Shown here: piece after piece, positions 1 through 8,482 of the stretch
Numbering within the stretch: position 1 is the first letter of the stretch
Layout: each line of letters starts with the position of its first letter
Origin: Alicyclobacillus contaminans DSM 17975
Lineage (GTDB): Bacteria > Bacillota > Bacilli > Alicyclobacillales > Alicyclobacillaceae
Assembly: GCF_000429525.1 (NCBI RefSeq)
Contig: NZ_AUCA01000011.1
Coordinates: forward strand, 1 to 64,000
DNA: 64,000 nucleotides
Reading direction: 5' to 3'
Translations under genes and position numbers: made by a program
Notes under the pieces: generated by a model
Databases searched by the model: none
Told to the model about the DNA's origin: nothing
What the model saw: the letters and a program-made list of their open reading frames with translations, nothing else

Positions 1-237
1 ACCACCATAGCGGGGTTGAAGAGCCTCAAAGCCTTTCTCGTTAAATGCGTGAATCACATGGCGGACATGTTCCTCCGACAAGTGATAGAGTCGTGCGATT
101 TCGGGGACCTTCATTCGTTGAGCAGAAGCCAGGACAACCAGTGCTCTACGCACGGAGACCGGATTGGACCCCTTACGGGCAATACGAACCAATCTGTTAC
201 CCTCGGCAGGGCTCAATTCACGGACATACAGGCACAT
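1..237 (-). CDS. IS630-family transposase, N-terminal part (cut by window edge)
   Basis: The minus strand carries an open frame running off the window's low end. Its translation begins MCLYVRELSPAEG, continues with a VSVRRALVVLASAQ segment and then a helix-turn-helix-like part (VPEIARLYHLSEEHVRHVI) ending in FEALQPRYGG. This is the typical N-terminal DNA-binding region of IS630/Tc1-mariner-type transposases; the DDE catalytic domain would lie outside the window. The ATG at 237 fits homologues. An upstream in-frame GTG at 273 has a good GGAGG eight bases before it and is an alternative start. The gene lies downstream of the dut end of the operon, on the far side of a small plus-strand gene. 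Whether the element is intact cannot be judged here. Confidence 0.8.
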   Translation of the reverse strand, partial: MCLYVRELSPAEGNRLVRIARKGSNPVSVRRALVVLASAQRMKVPEIARLYHLSEEHVRHVIHAFNEKGFEALQPRYGG

Positions 238-238
238 G

Positions 239-262
239 AATATCACCACCGTTGGTGATATT
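239..262. other. Inverted repeat at the transposase start
   Basis: Ten-base arms AATATCACCA and TGGTGATATT flank a 4-base centre. The structure lies just upstream of the ATG at 237, and inside the coding sequence if the GTG at 273 is used. It could reduce transposase translation or be part of the element's end. Without the other terminus the role is unknown. Confidence 0.6.
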
Positions 263-361
263 CTCCATTCCACTGGTTGATCCTCCACTTTCCTCAAACT
301 ACGTTGCCTGAAGGGGCACTAGCGAAGACCGAGATGGCGAAGGACAACGGATGGAGGAAAG

Positions 362-730
362 ATGCACATGAAGGAAAGAAACTGGGTGTGTGCGGGGTTG
401 GGGCTCTGGCTCACCGTGTTGCCGTGGGTGTTGGACTTTGGCGGGCAGCGCAGGGCGGCCACTGGACACCTCATTGGCGGCATTGTGCTCACCGTGGCCG
501 CCATCGCGGCGGCGTTGCACCCCCGCGTGGATGTCCAGAAATGGTACGCCATTCCGCTATTTCTCTGCGGGATGTGGTTTGCGACCGCTCAGGCGTTTCT
601 CGGCCACTACTCCATCGCCCAGTTCTGGAGCACCGTGTGGCCAGGCATTATTGTGGTAGGCATCGCGCTCTGGACATGGATGCAGTTCAATCGCTTTCTG
701 GAAGGACGCAACCCGCCCGACGGCCGATGA
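362..730 (+). CDS. Small membrane protein with SPW-type repeat
   Basis: A 122-residue, very hydrophobic protein with about four predicted membrane segments. Its first segment contains GLWLTVLPWVLDF, resembling the G-WL--SPW motif of SPW-repeat proteins, and a second Trp-rich half (MWFATAQAF, FWSTVWPGI) looks like the repeat's partner. Start: ATG at 362 with GGAGGAAAG just upstream; a second ATG two codons later is possible. The cellular role of this family is unknown to me. It is the only plus-strand gene at this end. It is divergent from the IS630-type transposase gene and convergent with dut, so it is probably a separate transcription unit. The family assignment is moderately sure. Confidence 0.65.
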   Translation: MHMKERNWVCAGLGLWLTVLPWVLDFGGQRRAATGHLIGGIVLTVAAIAAALHPRVDVQKWYAIPLFLCGMWFATAQAFLGHYSIAQFWSTVWPGIIVVGIALWTWMQFNRFLEGRNPPDGR

Positions 731-764
731 CGAACGATTCAAAGCCGGGGATCATCAAGCAGCA

Positions 765-781
765 GGGGGCACCGAGCCCCC
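765..781. other. GC hairpin between convergent genes
   Basis: Six-base arms GGGGGC and GCCCCC with a 5-base loop lie in the 180-base gap between the end of the SPW-type gene and the end of dut. Neither side has a clear T-run, so a terminator role is only possible. I see nothing else in this gap. Confidence 0.4.
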
Positions 782-910
782 AACCTCGTGTCGTGGCAAG
801 TCATCCAACGAAATCCTATTCGGTACCTCCGGTCGAGGGTTCGCCTCGAGTCGGGCGTATGCACACCACCCGTTGGGGTGTTTGTTTGTTTGCGACCTGT
901 ATCCTCGATG

Positions 911-1390
911 TCAACGTTGCACCGGTGAGACCCCGGTCGATCCGAACCCGTTTGCGCCCCGCTCTGTATCCGGGACCGCTTCCGTGTGAACCAACTGCGC
1001 CTGATGGACCGGCGCGAACACAATCTGGGCAATTCGGTCGCCAGGTTGGATGGTGAACGGTTCGTCGCCGAAATTCGTCAGCAGAACCTGAATTTCCCCC
1101 GTGTAGTCGCTGTCGATGACCCCGACGCCATTCGGCAATGCAATGCCGTGTCGCCACGCGAGACCGCTGCGCGCATACACCAGTCCCACGACTGAAGGTC
1201 CGGGGAAACTCAGTGCGATGCCCGTGGGAATCCGGACGCGCTGCAACGGCTCAATGCGGACCGGTGCTTCCACGCAGGCGTGCAGATCCATGCCCGCCGC
1301 TCCGGAGGTCGCGTAGCGGGGGAGGTATTCAGGCTTGTACAATGGCGAGACAACAGCGTACCCAATGTTCAGCGATGCCCAATCGTTCAC
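911..1390 (-). CDS. dut: dUTP diphosphatase (dUTPase)
   Basis: A trimeric-type dUTPase of 159 residues that hydrolyses dUTP to dUMP and pyrophosphate. It keeps uracil out of DNA and supplies the dTMP precursor. The conserved motifs are all visible in order: SGAAGMDLHA (motif 1), YARSGLAWRHG (motif 2/3 region), GVIDSDYTGEI with the catalytic Asp, PGDRIAQIVF (motif 4) and the C-terminal RGANGFGSTG glycine-rich lid. The start is a GTG with AGAGGAG eight bases upstream. It follows the M16 peptidase gene by 43 bases and is the last gene of that minus-strand group. In B. subtilis a ymxH-type gene lies between the two; it is absent here. Confidence 0.95.
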   Translation of the reverse strand: MNDWASLNIGYAVVSPLYKPEYLPRYATSGAAGMDLHACVEAPVRIEPLQRVRIPTGIALSFPGPSVVGLVYARSGLAWRHGIALPNGVGVIDSDYTGEIQVLLTNFGDEPFTIQPGDRIAQIVFAPVHQAQLVHTEAVPDTERGANGFGSTGVSPVQR

Positions 1391-1433
1391 GGTTCGACTC
1401 CTCTGCTCGTCAGACTACTCGTAAGGCCCGGGG

Positions 1434-2693
1434 TTACGACGTGTGGTACTCGGCAAATACGTTGGCATCCACCGGTCCCACGGCCGCCAGTGCAAATCGC
1501 TGCTTGAGGAGATTTGCGGCCACTCTCCGGATGTCGTCTGCGGTGACGCGCTGAATGCCCTTGAGCGTTTCATCCAGGGTCACTTCGCGCCCGAGCACCA
1601 ACTCGTTTTTGCCCAAGCGGCTCATGCGGCTGCTGGTGCTCTCCAGACTCAACATCATGGACCCTTTGACCTGTTCGCGCCCCTTGCGCAGTTCATCGTC
1701 GGTCAGGCCGTGTTCTGCCACGTCTTCACAGATGCTCTCGACCACGGACATCACTTCCCGCACGTGTTCCGGCGAAGTGCCGACATAAATGCCGAACATG
1801 CCGCAATCGCGGTAGGAGGTGTGGAACGAAAACACGGAATACGCCAATCCTCTGTCTTCCCGAATCTCCTGAAACAGTCGCGAACTGCTGGAATTACCCA
1901 GCGTGTTGTTCAACAACACCAGCGCGTAGAGATCTTCGTGACCCGCCGGCAGGCCCGGTGCCGCCAAGCAGATGTGAATCTGCTCGGTGTCCTTTTCGCG
2001 GACGCAGAATCCCCGCGTGAACGTCGGCTGCACCAATCCGTCCGCTGGAAGCTCCGAACGATGGGTCGGCGCAGATCCAAAATACCGATTCACCACTTCA
2101 ATCGCCATGGCCTCGGAAATATTTCCGGCGATGGCGACCACCATGTTCGACGGCTGATAGCGTTCGGCGACATATCCCTGGATGTCGGTCCGCGAGAAGC
2201 CGCGCAGGTTCTCCTCGAGACCGAGGATGGTATAGCCGAGCGGGTGGCCCGGATACACGCTTTCAGCCAAAATGTCCATCACCAGTTCATCCGGCTCGTC
2301 TTCGTACATCCGGATCTCTTCAATGACAACCTTTTTTTCCTTCTCTATTTCCTCCGGTGCAAAGGTAGAATGGAACAGCATATCCGACAGAGTTTCCACC
2401 GCCAGCTCAAAGTGTTCGTCCAGCACCTTCGCGTAATAACAGGTGTACTCCTTCGCCGTGAATGCATTCACATGCCCGCCGATGCTGTCAAAAACCTCCG
2501 CGATGTCGCGGGCCGTGCGCCGCTCAGTCCCCTTAAAAAACATATGTTCTAAAAAATGGCTTATGCCGTTATTGTGTATTGTCTCATAGCGCGATCCGGT
2601 GCCAATCCAGACACCGATGCTGACCGAGCGCATAGACGTCATTTCTTCACCAATCACTCGTACGCCGTTTGGCAGCGTGATGCGATAGGTCAC
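1434..2693 (-). CDS. mlpA: M16-family zinc peptidase (MlpA/PqqL type)
   Basis: A 419-residue insulinase-family peptidase. The inverted zinc motif H46-F-L-E49-H50 lies in GISHFLEHMFFKGT, with the further acidic ligand region in EEIRMYEDEPDE. A second M16 lobe follows, containing the substrate-contact R-Y-type segment near the C-terminus. Homologues of the B. subtilis mlpA (ymxG) product sit at the same place beside dut. They are processing peptidases whose substrates are poorly defined. I chose the GTG at 2693 because GGGAGGG sits 6 bases upstream; the ATG five codons earlier overlaps that ribosome-binding site and is unlikely. Confidence 0.92.
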   Translation of the reverse strand: MTYRITLPNGVRVIGEEMTSMRSVSIGVWIGTGSRYETIHNNGISHFLEHMFFKGTERRTARDIAEVFDSIGGHVNAFTAKEYTCYYAKVLDEHFELAVETLSDMLFHSTFAPEEIEKEKKVVIEEIRMYEDEPDELVMDILAESVYPGHPLGYTILGLEENLRGFSRTDIQGYVAERYQPSNMVVAIAGNISEAMAIEVVNRYFGSAPTHRSELPADGLVQPTFTRGFCVREKDTEQIHICLAAPGLPAGHEDLYALVLLNNTLGNSSSSRLFQEIREDRGLAYSVFSFHTSYRDCGMFGIYVGTSPEHVREVMSVVESICEDVAEHGLTDDELRKGREQVKGSMMLSLESTSSRMSRLGKNELVLGREVTLDETLKGIQRVTADDIRRVAANLLKQRFALAAVGPVDANVFAEYHTS

Positions 2694-2762
2694 ATTGCTC
2701 CCTCCCATGCCGGGGTCGCCTATGTACAGCGTACATAACTATAACAAATCCCCCCAGGGGAC

Positions 2763-3710
2763 TCAAGAATCGCGGGACACCAGCGCGGGAGGCGGCACAA
2801 CGGCTGTTTCATCCACCATTTGCCCCACCGTTTTGCAGGTGTACCCTTTCTCCGCCAGGCGCTGCAACAATCGCGGCAAGGCTTCCACCGTCGGTGCCGT
2901 GGGATGCATGAGGATGAGTGCGCCCGGCTCCATCTGCTGATCGATCCTTCGAACGATGGCGTCCGCCGGCGGTCTTCTCCAGTCCAGGGTGTCCACCGTC
3001 CACAGGATGGTGTACATGCCGTGCCCGCGAGCCAGCGCCACGGTCCGTTGGTCATAGCTGCCACCCGGCGGCGCCAGCAGCCGTGGTGTTACTCCCAACG
3101 TATGCTGCAGCACCTCATTGGTGCCGATGATCTGTTGCGTCAACGCACTGGTGCCAATCCGCCGAAAATCCGGATGCCCGCTGCCGTGGCTGCCAACCTC
3201 GTGCCCGGCCGCGACAATGCTCCGCGCCACCTCCGGGTGTCGCCTCACCCACGCGCTGTCCAGGAAGAACGTGGCCCGTACACCTGCGCGGCGCAGCGCA
3301 GCGAGGACGCCCGGCACGTATTCCTCTCCCCACGAGACGTTGACCATCAGGGCGACCGATTTTTCCTGGGACGGACCGCGGTAGATGGGTTCCGCCGGCA
3401 GGCTGGCCAAGGATATCTCCGGAGGCGTGGGGTGCCACACCAAATGCAGCTTACCATCCGCGGCTTTGGTGGTCGCCGCATGACTCGCCGTTACATCCAG
3501 TTGCCAGCCCTGTAGTCCCGGGATGGCATGCCAAACCCTGTCCACTCGAGCATTCACAGCGGGGCGGCCGTATTTGGCCTGCAGATCCGCCCAAACCTCG
3601 GACGACGCTGTGACCACGGGTTTCTCTACCGCAAACCACGGTGCCAGAGCGACGTCGGCGCTTGGCATCGGACCCACTAACAGCGCCCACCCGAGCATCA
3701 GCCAATCCAT
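2763..3710 (-). CDS. ylxY: YlxY-type polysaccharide deacetylase homologue
   Basis: A 315-residue protein with an N-terminal signal or anchor (MDWLMLGWALLVG) and a NodB-like domain from about residue 115. Motif 2 is present as SHGSGHPD (His-x3-His), and later LLAPPGGSYD and LILMHP resemble motifs 3 to 5. The usual first motif TFDDG is replaced by NVSWGEEY, so the Asp pair that supplies the base and a metal ligand is not there. Activity may be altered or lost, as seems typical of the YlxY subgroup. The ATG at 3710 is preferred because AGGAGG lies 9 bases upstream; the TTG at 3731 would place that site inside the gene. It follows the pnp terminator, so it may have its own promoter or use read-through. 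Confidence 0.88.
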   Translation of the reverse strand: MDWLMLGWALLVGPMPSADVALAPWFAVEKPVVTASSEVWADLQAKYGRPAVNARVDRVWHAIPGLQGWQLDVTASHAATTKAADGKLHLVWHPTPPEISLASLPAEPIYRGPSQEKSVALMVNVSWGEEYVPGVLAALRRAGVRATFFLDSAWVRRHPEVARSIVAAGHEVGSHGSGHPDFRRIGTSALTQQIIGTNEVLQHTLGVTPRLLAPPGGSYDQRTVALARGHGMYTILWTVDTLDWRRPPADAIVRRIDQQMEPGALILMHPTAPTVEALPRLLQRLAEKGYTCKTVGQMVDETAVVPPPALVSRDS

Positions 3711-3761
3711 CAGGTACGCCCTCCTCTCCAACCGTTCCGAGATTAGCGTACCCAGATCAGC

Positions 3762-3786
3762 AAAAAACCCTCCACGCCCGGGAGGG
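3762..3786 (-). terminator. Rho-independent terminator after pnp
   Basis: On the minus strand a CCCTCC/GGAGGG stem with a 7-base loop is followed directly by six T residues. It starts 9 bases past the pnp stop and separates pnp from the ylxY-mlpA-dut group. Confidence 0.85.
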
Positions 3787-3794
3787 ATTTCGCT

Positions 3795-5900
3795 TTAGGA
3801 GACCGGCTGCTGTCCGGTTCGTCCCGCCTGTTCCTTGAGCACTTCCTTGCGGGACAGATTGATGCGATTCTGCGGATCGATCTCCGTCACCTTGACGGTG
3901 ATCATATCACCGACCTTGCAGATGTCCTCGACCTTGTTCACGCGGTTCAGGTCGAGTTGCGAGACGTGCACCAGACCTTCCTTGCCCGGCAGGACTTCGA
4001 CAAACGCCCCGTACTTCTCCACCCGGGTCACCCGGCCGAGGTACGTTTTCCCGACCTCCACCTCACGGGTGATATTGAGGATTTGATCCCGCGCTCGATT
4101 GGCACCGTCCGCATCCGTGCCGGAAATGAAGATGCGGCCGTCCTGCTCAATGTCGATTTTGACCCCTGTCTCCTCGATGATCTTGTTGATCACTCGGCCG
4201 CCTGGTCCGATGACGTCGCGAATCTTGTCTGGATTGATCTGCAGCGTGAGCACCCGCGGCGCGTACGGAGACATCTGCGGTCGCGGTTCCGAAATGGCCT
4301 CCAGCATCTTTCCGAGAATGTACATCCGTCCCTCGTGGGCCTGTTTCAGAGCGCGCTCGAGAATGTCCTTGTCAATCCCGTCAATTTTGATGTCCATCTG
4401 GAGCGCCGTGACGCCCTTCGCCGTACCGGCCACCTTGAAGTCCATGTCGCCCAGGTGATCTTCCAACCCCTGAATGTCCGACAGCACCGCCACCGCATCG
4501 CCCTCTTTCACGAGTCCCATGGCAATGCCGGCCACCGGTGCTTTGATGGGCACCCCCGCATCCATCAGCGCCATGGTGCTGCCGCAAATACTCGCTTGCG
4601 ACGTGGATCCGTTCGACTCCAACACTTCGGAGACCACGCGGATGGCGTACGGAAACTCTTCCGGCGGCGGAATGACCGGATCGAGTGCACGTTCACCGAG
4701 TGCCCCGTGCCCGATGTCGCGACGGCTCGGCGCCCGCAGCGGCCGCGCCTCGCCCACGCTGAAAGGCGGGAAATTGTAGTGATGCATGTATCGATTGGAC
4801 TCTTCGACCCCGAGACCGTCCAAAATCTGTTCATCCCCGAGGGCGCCGAGCGTGCACACGGACATCACCTGCGTTTGACCGCGCGTGAACAGGGCGGACC
4901 CATGCGCGCGCGGCAGCATTTCCACTTCGCAGGAGATGGGCCGGATCTCATCCATTTTGCGGCCGTCGGGACGAATGCCTTCATACAGGATGGCGCCGCG
5001 CACTTCTTCCTTCAAAATGTCGTGGAGTACTTCCTGAATGTCCTTCTCCTGTTCGGGGAACTGCTCCGCCAACGCGGCCAGCGTCTCTGCGTTGACCTCG
5101 TCCACCGCGGATTGCCGCGCCTGCTTGTCCGGATTGCGAACCGCCACCTTGATTTTTTCCGTGGCATAGGCGCGGACCGCTTCGTTGAGCGCGGGATCGA
5201 CCGTGTGCAATTGAACCTCGCGCTTCGGAACGCCGGCCTGAGCCACGAACTTCTCAATCTCGGCGACGATCTTTTGGATTTCGCGGTGCCCGAACAAAAT
5301 CGCCTCCAGCATCTCGGCCTCGGGCACCTCATTCGCTCCCGCTTCCACCATCATGATGGCGTTCTTCGTGCCGGCTACGACCAGGTGCATGTCGCTCTGT
5401 TCCGACTGCGCCAAGGTCGGGTTGATGACCAATTCGCCGTTGACGCGGCCGACAATCACACCGGCAATCGGCCCATTGAATGGGATGTCCGACATGGTCA
5501 GCGCAGCCGATGTGCCAATCATCGCGACAATTTCCGGTGCGCAGTCCTGATCGACGGACATGACGATGTCCACCACCTGCACATCGTTGCGAAACCCTTC
5601 CGGGAACAGTGGTCGAATCGGTCGGTCAATCAGGCGCGATGCGAGAATCGCTTTTTCGCTCGGCCGTCCTTCGCGTTTAATGAAGCCGCCGGGAATCTTC
5701 CCGACCGCGTAGAATCGCTCCTCGTAGTTGACGGTCAGAGGAAAGAAATCGAGATCTTTTGGTTCCTGTGATGCCGTGACGGTGCACAGCACCACCGTGT
5801 CGCCGTAGCGCACATTGACAGCACCCGTGGCTTGTTTCGCCAATTTCCCCGTCTCGAGCACCATGGTGCGGCCCGCGACCGTGAATTCGTGCTTAATCAT
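3795..5900 (-). CDS. pnp: Polyribonucleotide nucleotidyltransferase (PNPase)
   Basis: A 701-residue phosphorolytic 3'-to-5' exoribonuclease, a core enzyme of mRNA decay. The first RNase PH domain (about residues 1-140, with [20 protein letters not shown]) is followed by the helical linker and the second, catalytic RNase PH domain (about 310-540, with FTRGQTQVM and [12 protein letters not shown]). A KH domain follows with a GPGG loop at about 565, then a C-terminal S1 domain ([19 protein letters not shown]). Length and domain order are those of a normal PNPase. The ATG is preceded by AAAGGGG. It lies downstream of rpsO beyond a terminator, the arrangement common across bacteria. Confidence 0.98.
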   Translation of the reverse strand: MIKHEFTVAGRTMVLETGKLAKQATGAVNVRYGDTVVLCTVTASQEPKDLDFFPLTVNYEERFYAVGKIPGGFIKREGRPSEKAILASRLIDRPIRPLFPEGFRNDVQVVDIVMSVDQDCAPEIVAMIGTSAALTMSDIPFNGPIAGVIVGRVNGELVINPTLAQSEQSDMHLVVAGTKNAIMMVEAGANEVPEAEMLEAILFGHREIQKIVAEIEKFVAQAGVPKREVQLHTVDPALNEAVRAYATEKIKVAVRNPDKQARQSAVDEVNAETLAALAEQFPEQEKDIQEVLHDILKEEVRGAILYEGIRPDGRKMDEIRPISCEVEMLPRAHGSALFTRGQTQVMSVCTLGALGDEQILDGLGVEESNRYMHHYNFPPFSVGEARPLRAPSRRDIGHGALGERALDPVIPPPEEFPYAIRVVSEVLESNGSTSQASICGSTMALMDAGVPIKAPVAGIAMGLVKEGDAVAVLSDIQGLEDHLGDMDFKVAGTAKGVTALQMDIKIDGIDKDILERALKQAHEGRMYILGKMLEAISEPRPQMSPYAPRVLTLQINPDKIRDVIGPGGRVINKIIEETGVKIDIEQDGRIFISGTDADGANRARDQILNITREVEVGKTYLGRVTRVEKYGAFVEVLPGKEGLVHVSQLDLNRVNKVEDICKVGDMITVKVTEIDPQNRINLSRKEVLKEQAGRTGQQPVS

Positions 5901-5962
5901 GCTTGTCCGTCAAGCCCCTTTCTGCCGTATCGAAGCGGATTCCTGACACGTTATGTACGATA

Positions 5963-5991
5963 AGTATACGGCGGGATCCGCATTCTTCGAA
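5963..5991 (-). promoter_or_regulatory. Possible promoter for pnp
   Basis: TTCGAA, a 17-base spacer and TATACT lie about 60-90 bases upstream of the pnp start. The -10 box is good (5 of 6) but the -35 is weak. A second AT-rich stretch near 6010-6020 is an alternative. The rest of the 270-base pnp-rpsO gap shows no other feature except the rpsO terminator. Confidence 0.35.
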
Positions 5992-6142
5992 CATTGGCAC
6001 ACCTCTAATTATGTATACTGTTCACCGAGCGTCCGCAAGTTCCTCTTCAGAAACGCAACTGGAACCATTTATCAGATTGGTGGGAACGAGGCCCGAATCC
6101 TGAAAATCCGAGCGGCGCACTCGCAGGACCCATTCGGAATGC

Positions 6143-6165
6143 AAAACAAGCGGGCCGAAGCCCGC
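6143..6165 (-). terminator. Terminator after rpsO
   Basis: On the minus strand GCGGGC, a TTCG tetraloop and GCCCGC are followed by TTGTTTT. It lies 5 bases beyond the rpsO stop codon, between rpsO and pnp. The stable tetraloop makes it a convincing intrinsic terminator, probably with some read-through into pnp. Confidence 0.85.
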
Positions 6166-6170
6166 CCGCC

Positions 6171-6437
6171 TCACCGACGCAGTCCCAGCGTCTGAATGAG
6201 TTCCCGATAGCGATTGACATCCTTCTTCCGAAGGTAGTTCAACAGATTCCGACGATGACCAATCATCTTGTACAAACCGCGGCGAGAGTGATGATCCTTC
6301 TTGTGCACGCGGAAATGTTCCGTCAGTTGGTTGATGCGCTCCGTCAAAATCGCAATTTGAACTTCCGGAGAACCGGTGTCCGTGCCATGGACTTGAAACT
6401 TCTCAACAATTTCCTTTTTCTTGTCATTCGACAGCAT
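6171..6437 (-). CDS. rpsO: 30S ribosomal protein S15
   Basis: An 88-residue primary 16S-rRNA-binding protein of the 30S platform. The sequence carries the family signatures [19 protein letters not shown] and [19 protein letters not shown], and the length is standard. The ATG at 6437 follows GGAGGA by 9 bases; the longer upstream open frame is the untranslated leader. It has its own promoter about 130 bases upstream and a terminator directly after the stop, so it can be made as a monocistronic unit between ribF and pnp. S15 often represses its own leader RNA; the leader here is long enough for that, but I did not resolve a fold. Confidence 0.98.
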   Translation of the reverse strand: MLSNDKKKEIVEKFQVHGTDTGSPEVQIAILTERINQLTEHFRVHKKDHHSRRGLYKMIGHRRNLLNYLRKKDVNRYRELIQTLGLRR

Positions 6438-6567
6438 TCGTGTGAGTCCTCCTCCGAGTATTTCGAAGCGACATCCCTGCAACGGAGAAGGCGTCCGGAG
6501 GGAACGCGCATCCACGTCGCAGTTCAGGAGGCGAGCCCCCCAACGCTTCGTGAATTCAGACCTACCC

Positions 6568-6596
6568 AGTATATATGATTTTCCGCATACAATCAA
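6568..6596 (-). promoter_or_regulatory. Housekeeping (SigA-type) promoter for rpsO
   Basis: TTGATT, an exact 17-base spacer and TATACT read on the minus strand, in the 180-base gap between ribF and rpsO. The predicted transcript start is near 6561, giving a leader of about 120 bases. Confidence 0.75.
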
Positions 6597-6617
6597 CGAT
6601 TCCTGTGTGCCATCCCC

Positions 6618-7574
6618 TCAGTCCCGCTTGTTCAAGCCGAGCATCGACTGGGCATACAGCACATCCTGGCGAATCTGGTTCGTCAATTCCTCCACATTTT
6701 GAAATTTCTTTTCCGAACGGACGCGGCGAAGCAGCGACACGCGCAACCGCTTGCCGTACAGATCGCCGTCGAATCCCAACAGATGTACTTCCACGCGGAA
6801 GGTGGTGCCCCCGACCGTCGGCCGAAATCCTGCGTTCATGACCCCGAACCAGTTTCCACGCGGCGCGCCCTCGGGCTGATTGAGAATTTCCACGGCGACT
6901 GCGTAGACACCGCCGCCCGGCAGCACGTATTCGTCCAAATCACCGAGGTTGGCGGTCGGAAAACCGATTTTGCGCCCCAGCTTGTCCCCTGGGATGACGG
7001 TGCCGACGAACGAATAAGGCCGACCCAGCAATGCTTCGGCCGCTTCCACGCGCCCTTCGCCCAAATGCTCGCGAATCTGCGAACTGCTCACCTTTTGGCC
7101 GTTTTCCTCGACCGGATGAACCACGGTCACCGGCACGCCGATGTCCGCACACATCCGCCGGAGGTCCTCCACATCGGCTTTTCCTCCCTTGCCAAAGCGG
7201 AAGTCAAATCCGACCACCACGTGGCGCAGCGACAGGTTCGCCAGGTGCTCATGCACAAACTGTTCTGCCGTGGTGCTAGCGTACGCCTGGGAAAAATGTA
7301 CGTGGTACATCCGCTGCACCCCGAACGCCGTCAGCAATCTCACCTTCTCCGGGAACGGCGTCAGCCACCGATCATATCCGGCCTTGTGCGCCAGCACCCA
7401 CATGGGGTGCGGCCAAAAGCACATGACGCCAAATTCCCATCCCGGCTGCAGCCGGTCTCGGGCATGCGACAAGATGGCCTGATGGCCAATATGTACACCG
7501 TCAAACTTGCCGATGGCCAATACCAGTGGTTCTGAACTGCGGGGAGGCAGCGTCTCGACCTCAATGACGTTCAT
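6618..7574 (-). CDS. ribF: Bifunctional riboflavin kinase / FAD synthetase
   Basis: A 318-residue enzyme that makes FMN from riboflavin and then FAD. The N-terminal nucleotidyltransferase domain shows the (H/G)xGH-type motif in GKFDGVHIGHQAI, plus SSSQIREHLGEGRVEAA. The C-terminal riboflavin-kinase barrel starts around residue 185, with GRKIGFPTANL and GVMNAGFRPTVGG. The ATG at 7574 overlaps the truB stop by 4 bases (ATGA) and has GGAAGAGG upstream, so the two are translationally coupled. The longer open frame upstream lies inside truB and is not used. Confidence 0.97.
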   Translation of the reverse strand: MNVIEVETLPPRSSEPLVLAIGKFDGVHIGHQAILSHARDRLQPGWEFGVMCFWPHPMWVLAHKAGYDRWLTPFPEKVRLLTAFGVQRMYHVHFSQAYASTTAEQFVHEHLANLSLRHVVVGFDFRFGKGGKADVEDLRRMCADIGVPVTVVHPVEENGQKVSSSQIREHLGEGRVEAAEALLGRPYSFVGTVIPGDKLGRKIGFPTANLGDLDEYVLPGGGVYAVAVEILNQPEGAPRGNWFGVMNAGFRPTVGGTTFRVEVHLLGFDGDLYGKRLRVSLLRRVRSEKKFQNVEELTNQIRQDVLYAQSMLGLNKRD

Positions 7575-8482
7575 GGTGCATCGTCCCTCTTCCAAAAGAC
7601 TTTTTTCGGCTGCATACGAAGGCCCGATCTGGTCGCGTCGACGTTCGCCACGCACACCAACTGCCCGCCACAGCATACCGCCACAATCCCGTTTGGTACC
7701 GCGGTCGCATCGCCCACGGTCACTCCCTGACCGCGCGCCAGTCGTTCGGCTTGCGCTTCGCTCACCGAAATGGATGCGAGCGTTCGCAAAGCCGTGGTCG
7801 GCGGGTGCAAAAACCGCTCTGGTTCGCTCGCATGTTCCAACACGTCCAGAGCCACCGCCTCATCGATGGAAAACAGGCCGGATGCGACACGGCGCAAGCG
7901 GTGCATGTGCGCAGGCAGATCCAGTCGCGCTCCCCAGTCCCGGCACAGCGCGCGAATGTACGTCCCTTTGGAACAATGGACCCGGAAATCGGCGAACGCC
8001 TGTTCACCGGGGCGAAACTCCAACACCGACAGTTCATGAATTTCAATGGGACGGGCCGGCAGTTCCACGTCCATGCCGTGGCGCGCATACTCATAGGCGC
8101 GTCTGCCCGCCACGTGCACCGCAGAATACCTGGGGACCACCTGCATGGACGGCCCTACGAAGGCCACCGCCGCCTGCTTCACCAACTCGTCCGTCAGGTG
8201 TACGGCAGACGCCCGCGCCATCACCTGTCCGGCGGCATCGTCCGTATCCGTCGCCACGCCGAAGCACACCGTTCCCTCGTAGACCTTGCTCTCGGCTGCC
8301 GCATACTCGAGCAGGCGGGTCGCCCAGCCCACGCACAGCACGAGGACGCCGGTGACGTCCGGATCGAGCGTGCCGGCATGTCCCACTTTCTTGGTGCCGA
8401 ACACCCGCCGCACGCGATGCACCACGTCGTGCGACGTGAGCCCTGCCGGCTTATCCACAATCAGGACGCCGGAAACACTCAC
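7571..8482 (-). CDS. truB: tRNA pseudouridine(55) synthase
   Basis: A 303-residue enzyme that forms pseudouridine 55 in the T-loop of tRNAs. The catalytic motif is GHAGTLDPDVTGVL with the nucleophile Asp40. Further TruB signatures include YSAVHVAGRRAYEYAR and CSKGTYIRALCRDWG, followed by a C-terminal PUA-like part with LARGQGV. The start is a GTG whose last bases overlap the nrnA stop (GTGA). The gene is in the usual rbfA-nrnA-truB-ribF order. Confidence 0.97.
   Translation of the reverse strand: MSVSGVLIVDKPAGLTSHDVVHRVRRVFGTKKVGHAGTLDPDVTGVLVLCVGWATRLLEYAAAESKVYEGTVCFGVATDTDDAAGQVMARASAVHLTDELVKQAAVAFVGPSMQVVPRYSAVHVAGRRAYEYARHGMDVELPARPIEIHELSVLEFRPGEQAFADFRVHCSKGTYIRALCRDWGARLDLPAHMHRLRRVASGLFSIDEAVALDVLEHASEPERFLHPPTTALRTLASISVSEAQAERLARGQGVTVGDATAVPNGIVAVCCGGQLVCVANVDATRSGLRMQPKKVFWKRDDAP

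Noticed and set aside
742-910. Small open frames between the SPW-type gene and dut
   Set aside because: No ribosome-binding site and no similarity; they overlap the hairpin and the dut end.
3957-5771. Long plus-strand open frame (604 codons) opposite pnp
   Set aside because: Arg/His-rich translation with no family features, exactly antisense to a perfect PNPase; a by-product of GC-rich codon bias.
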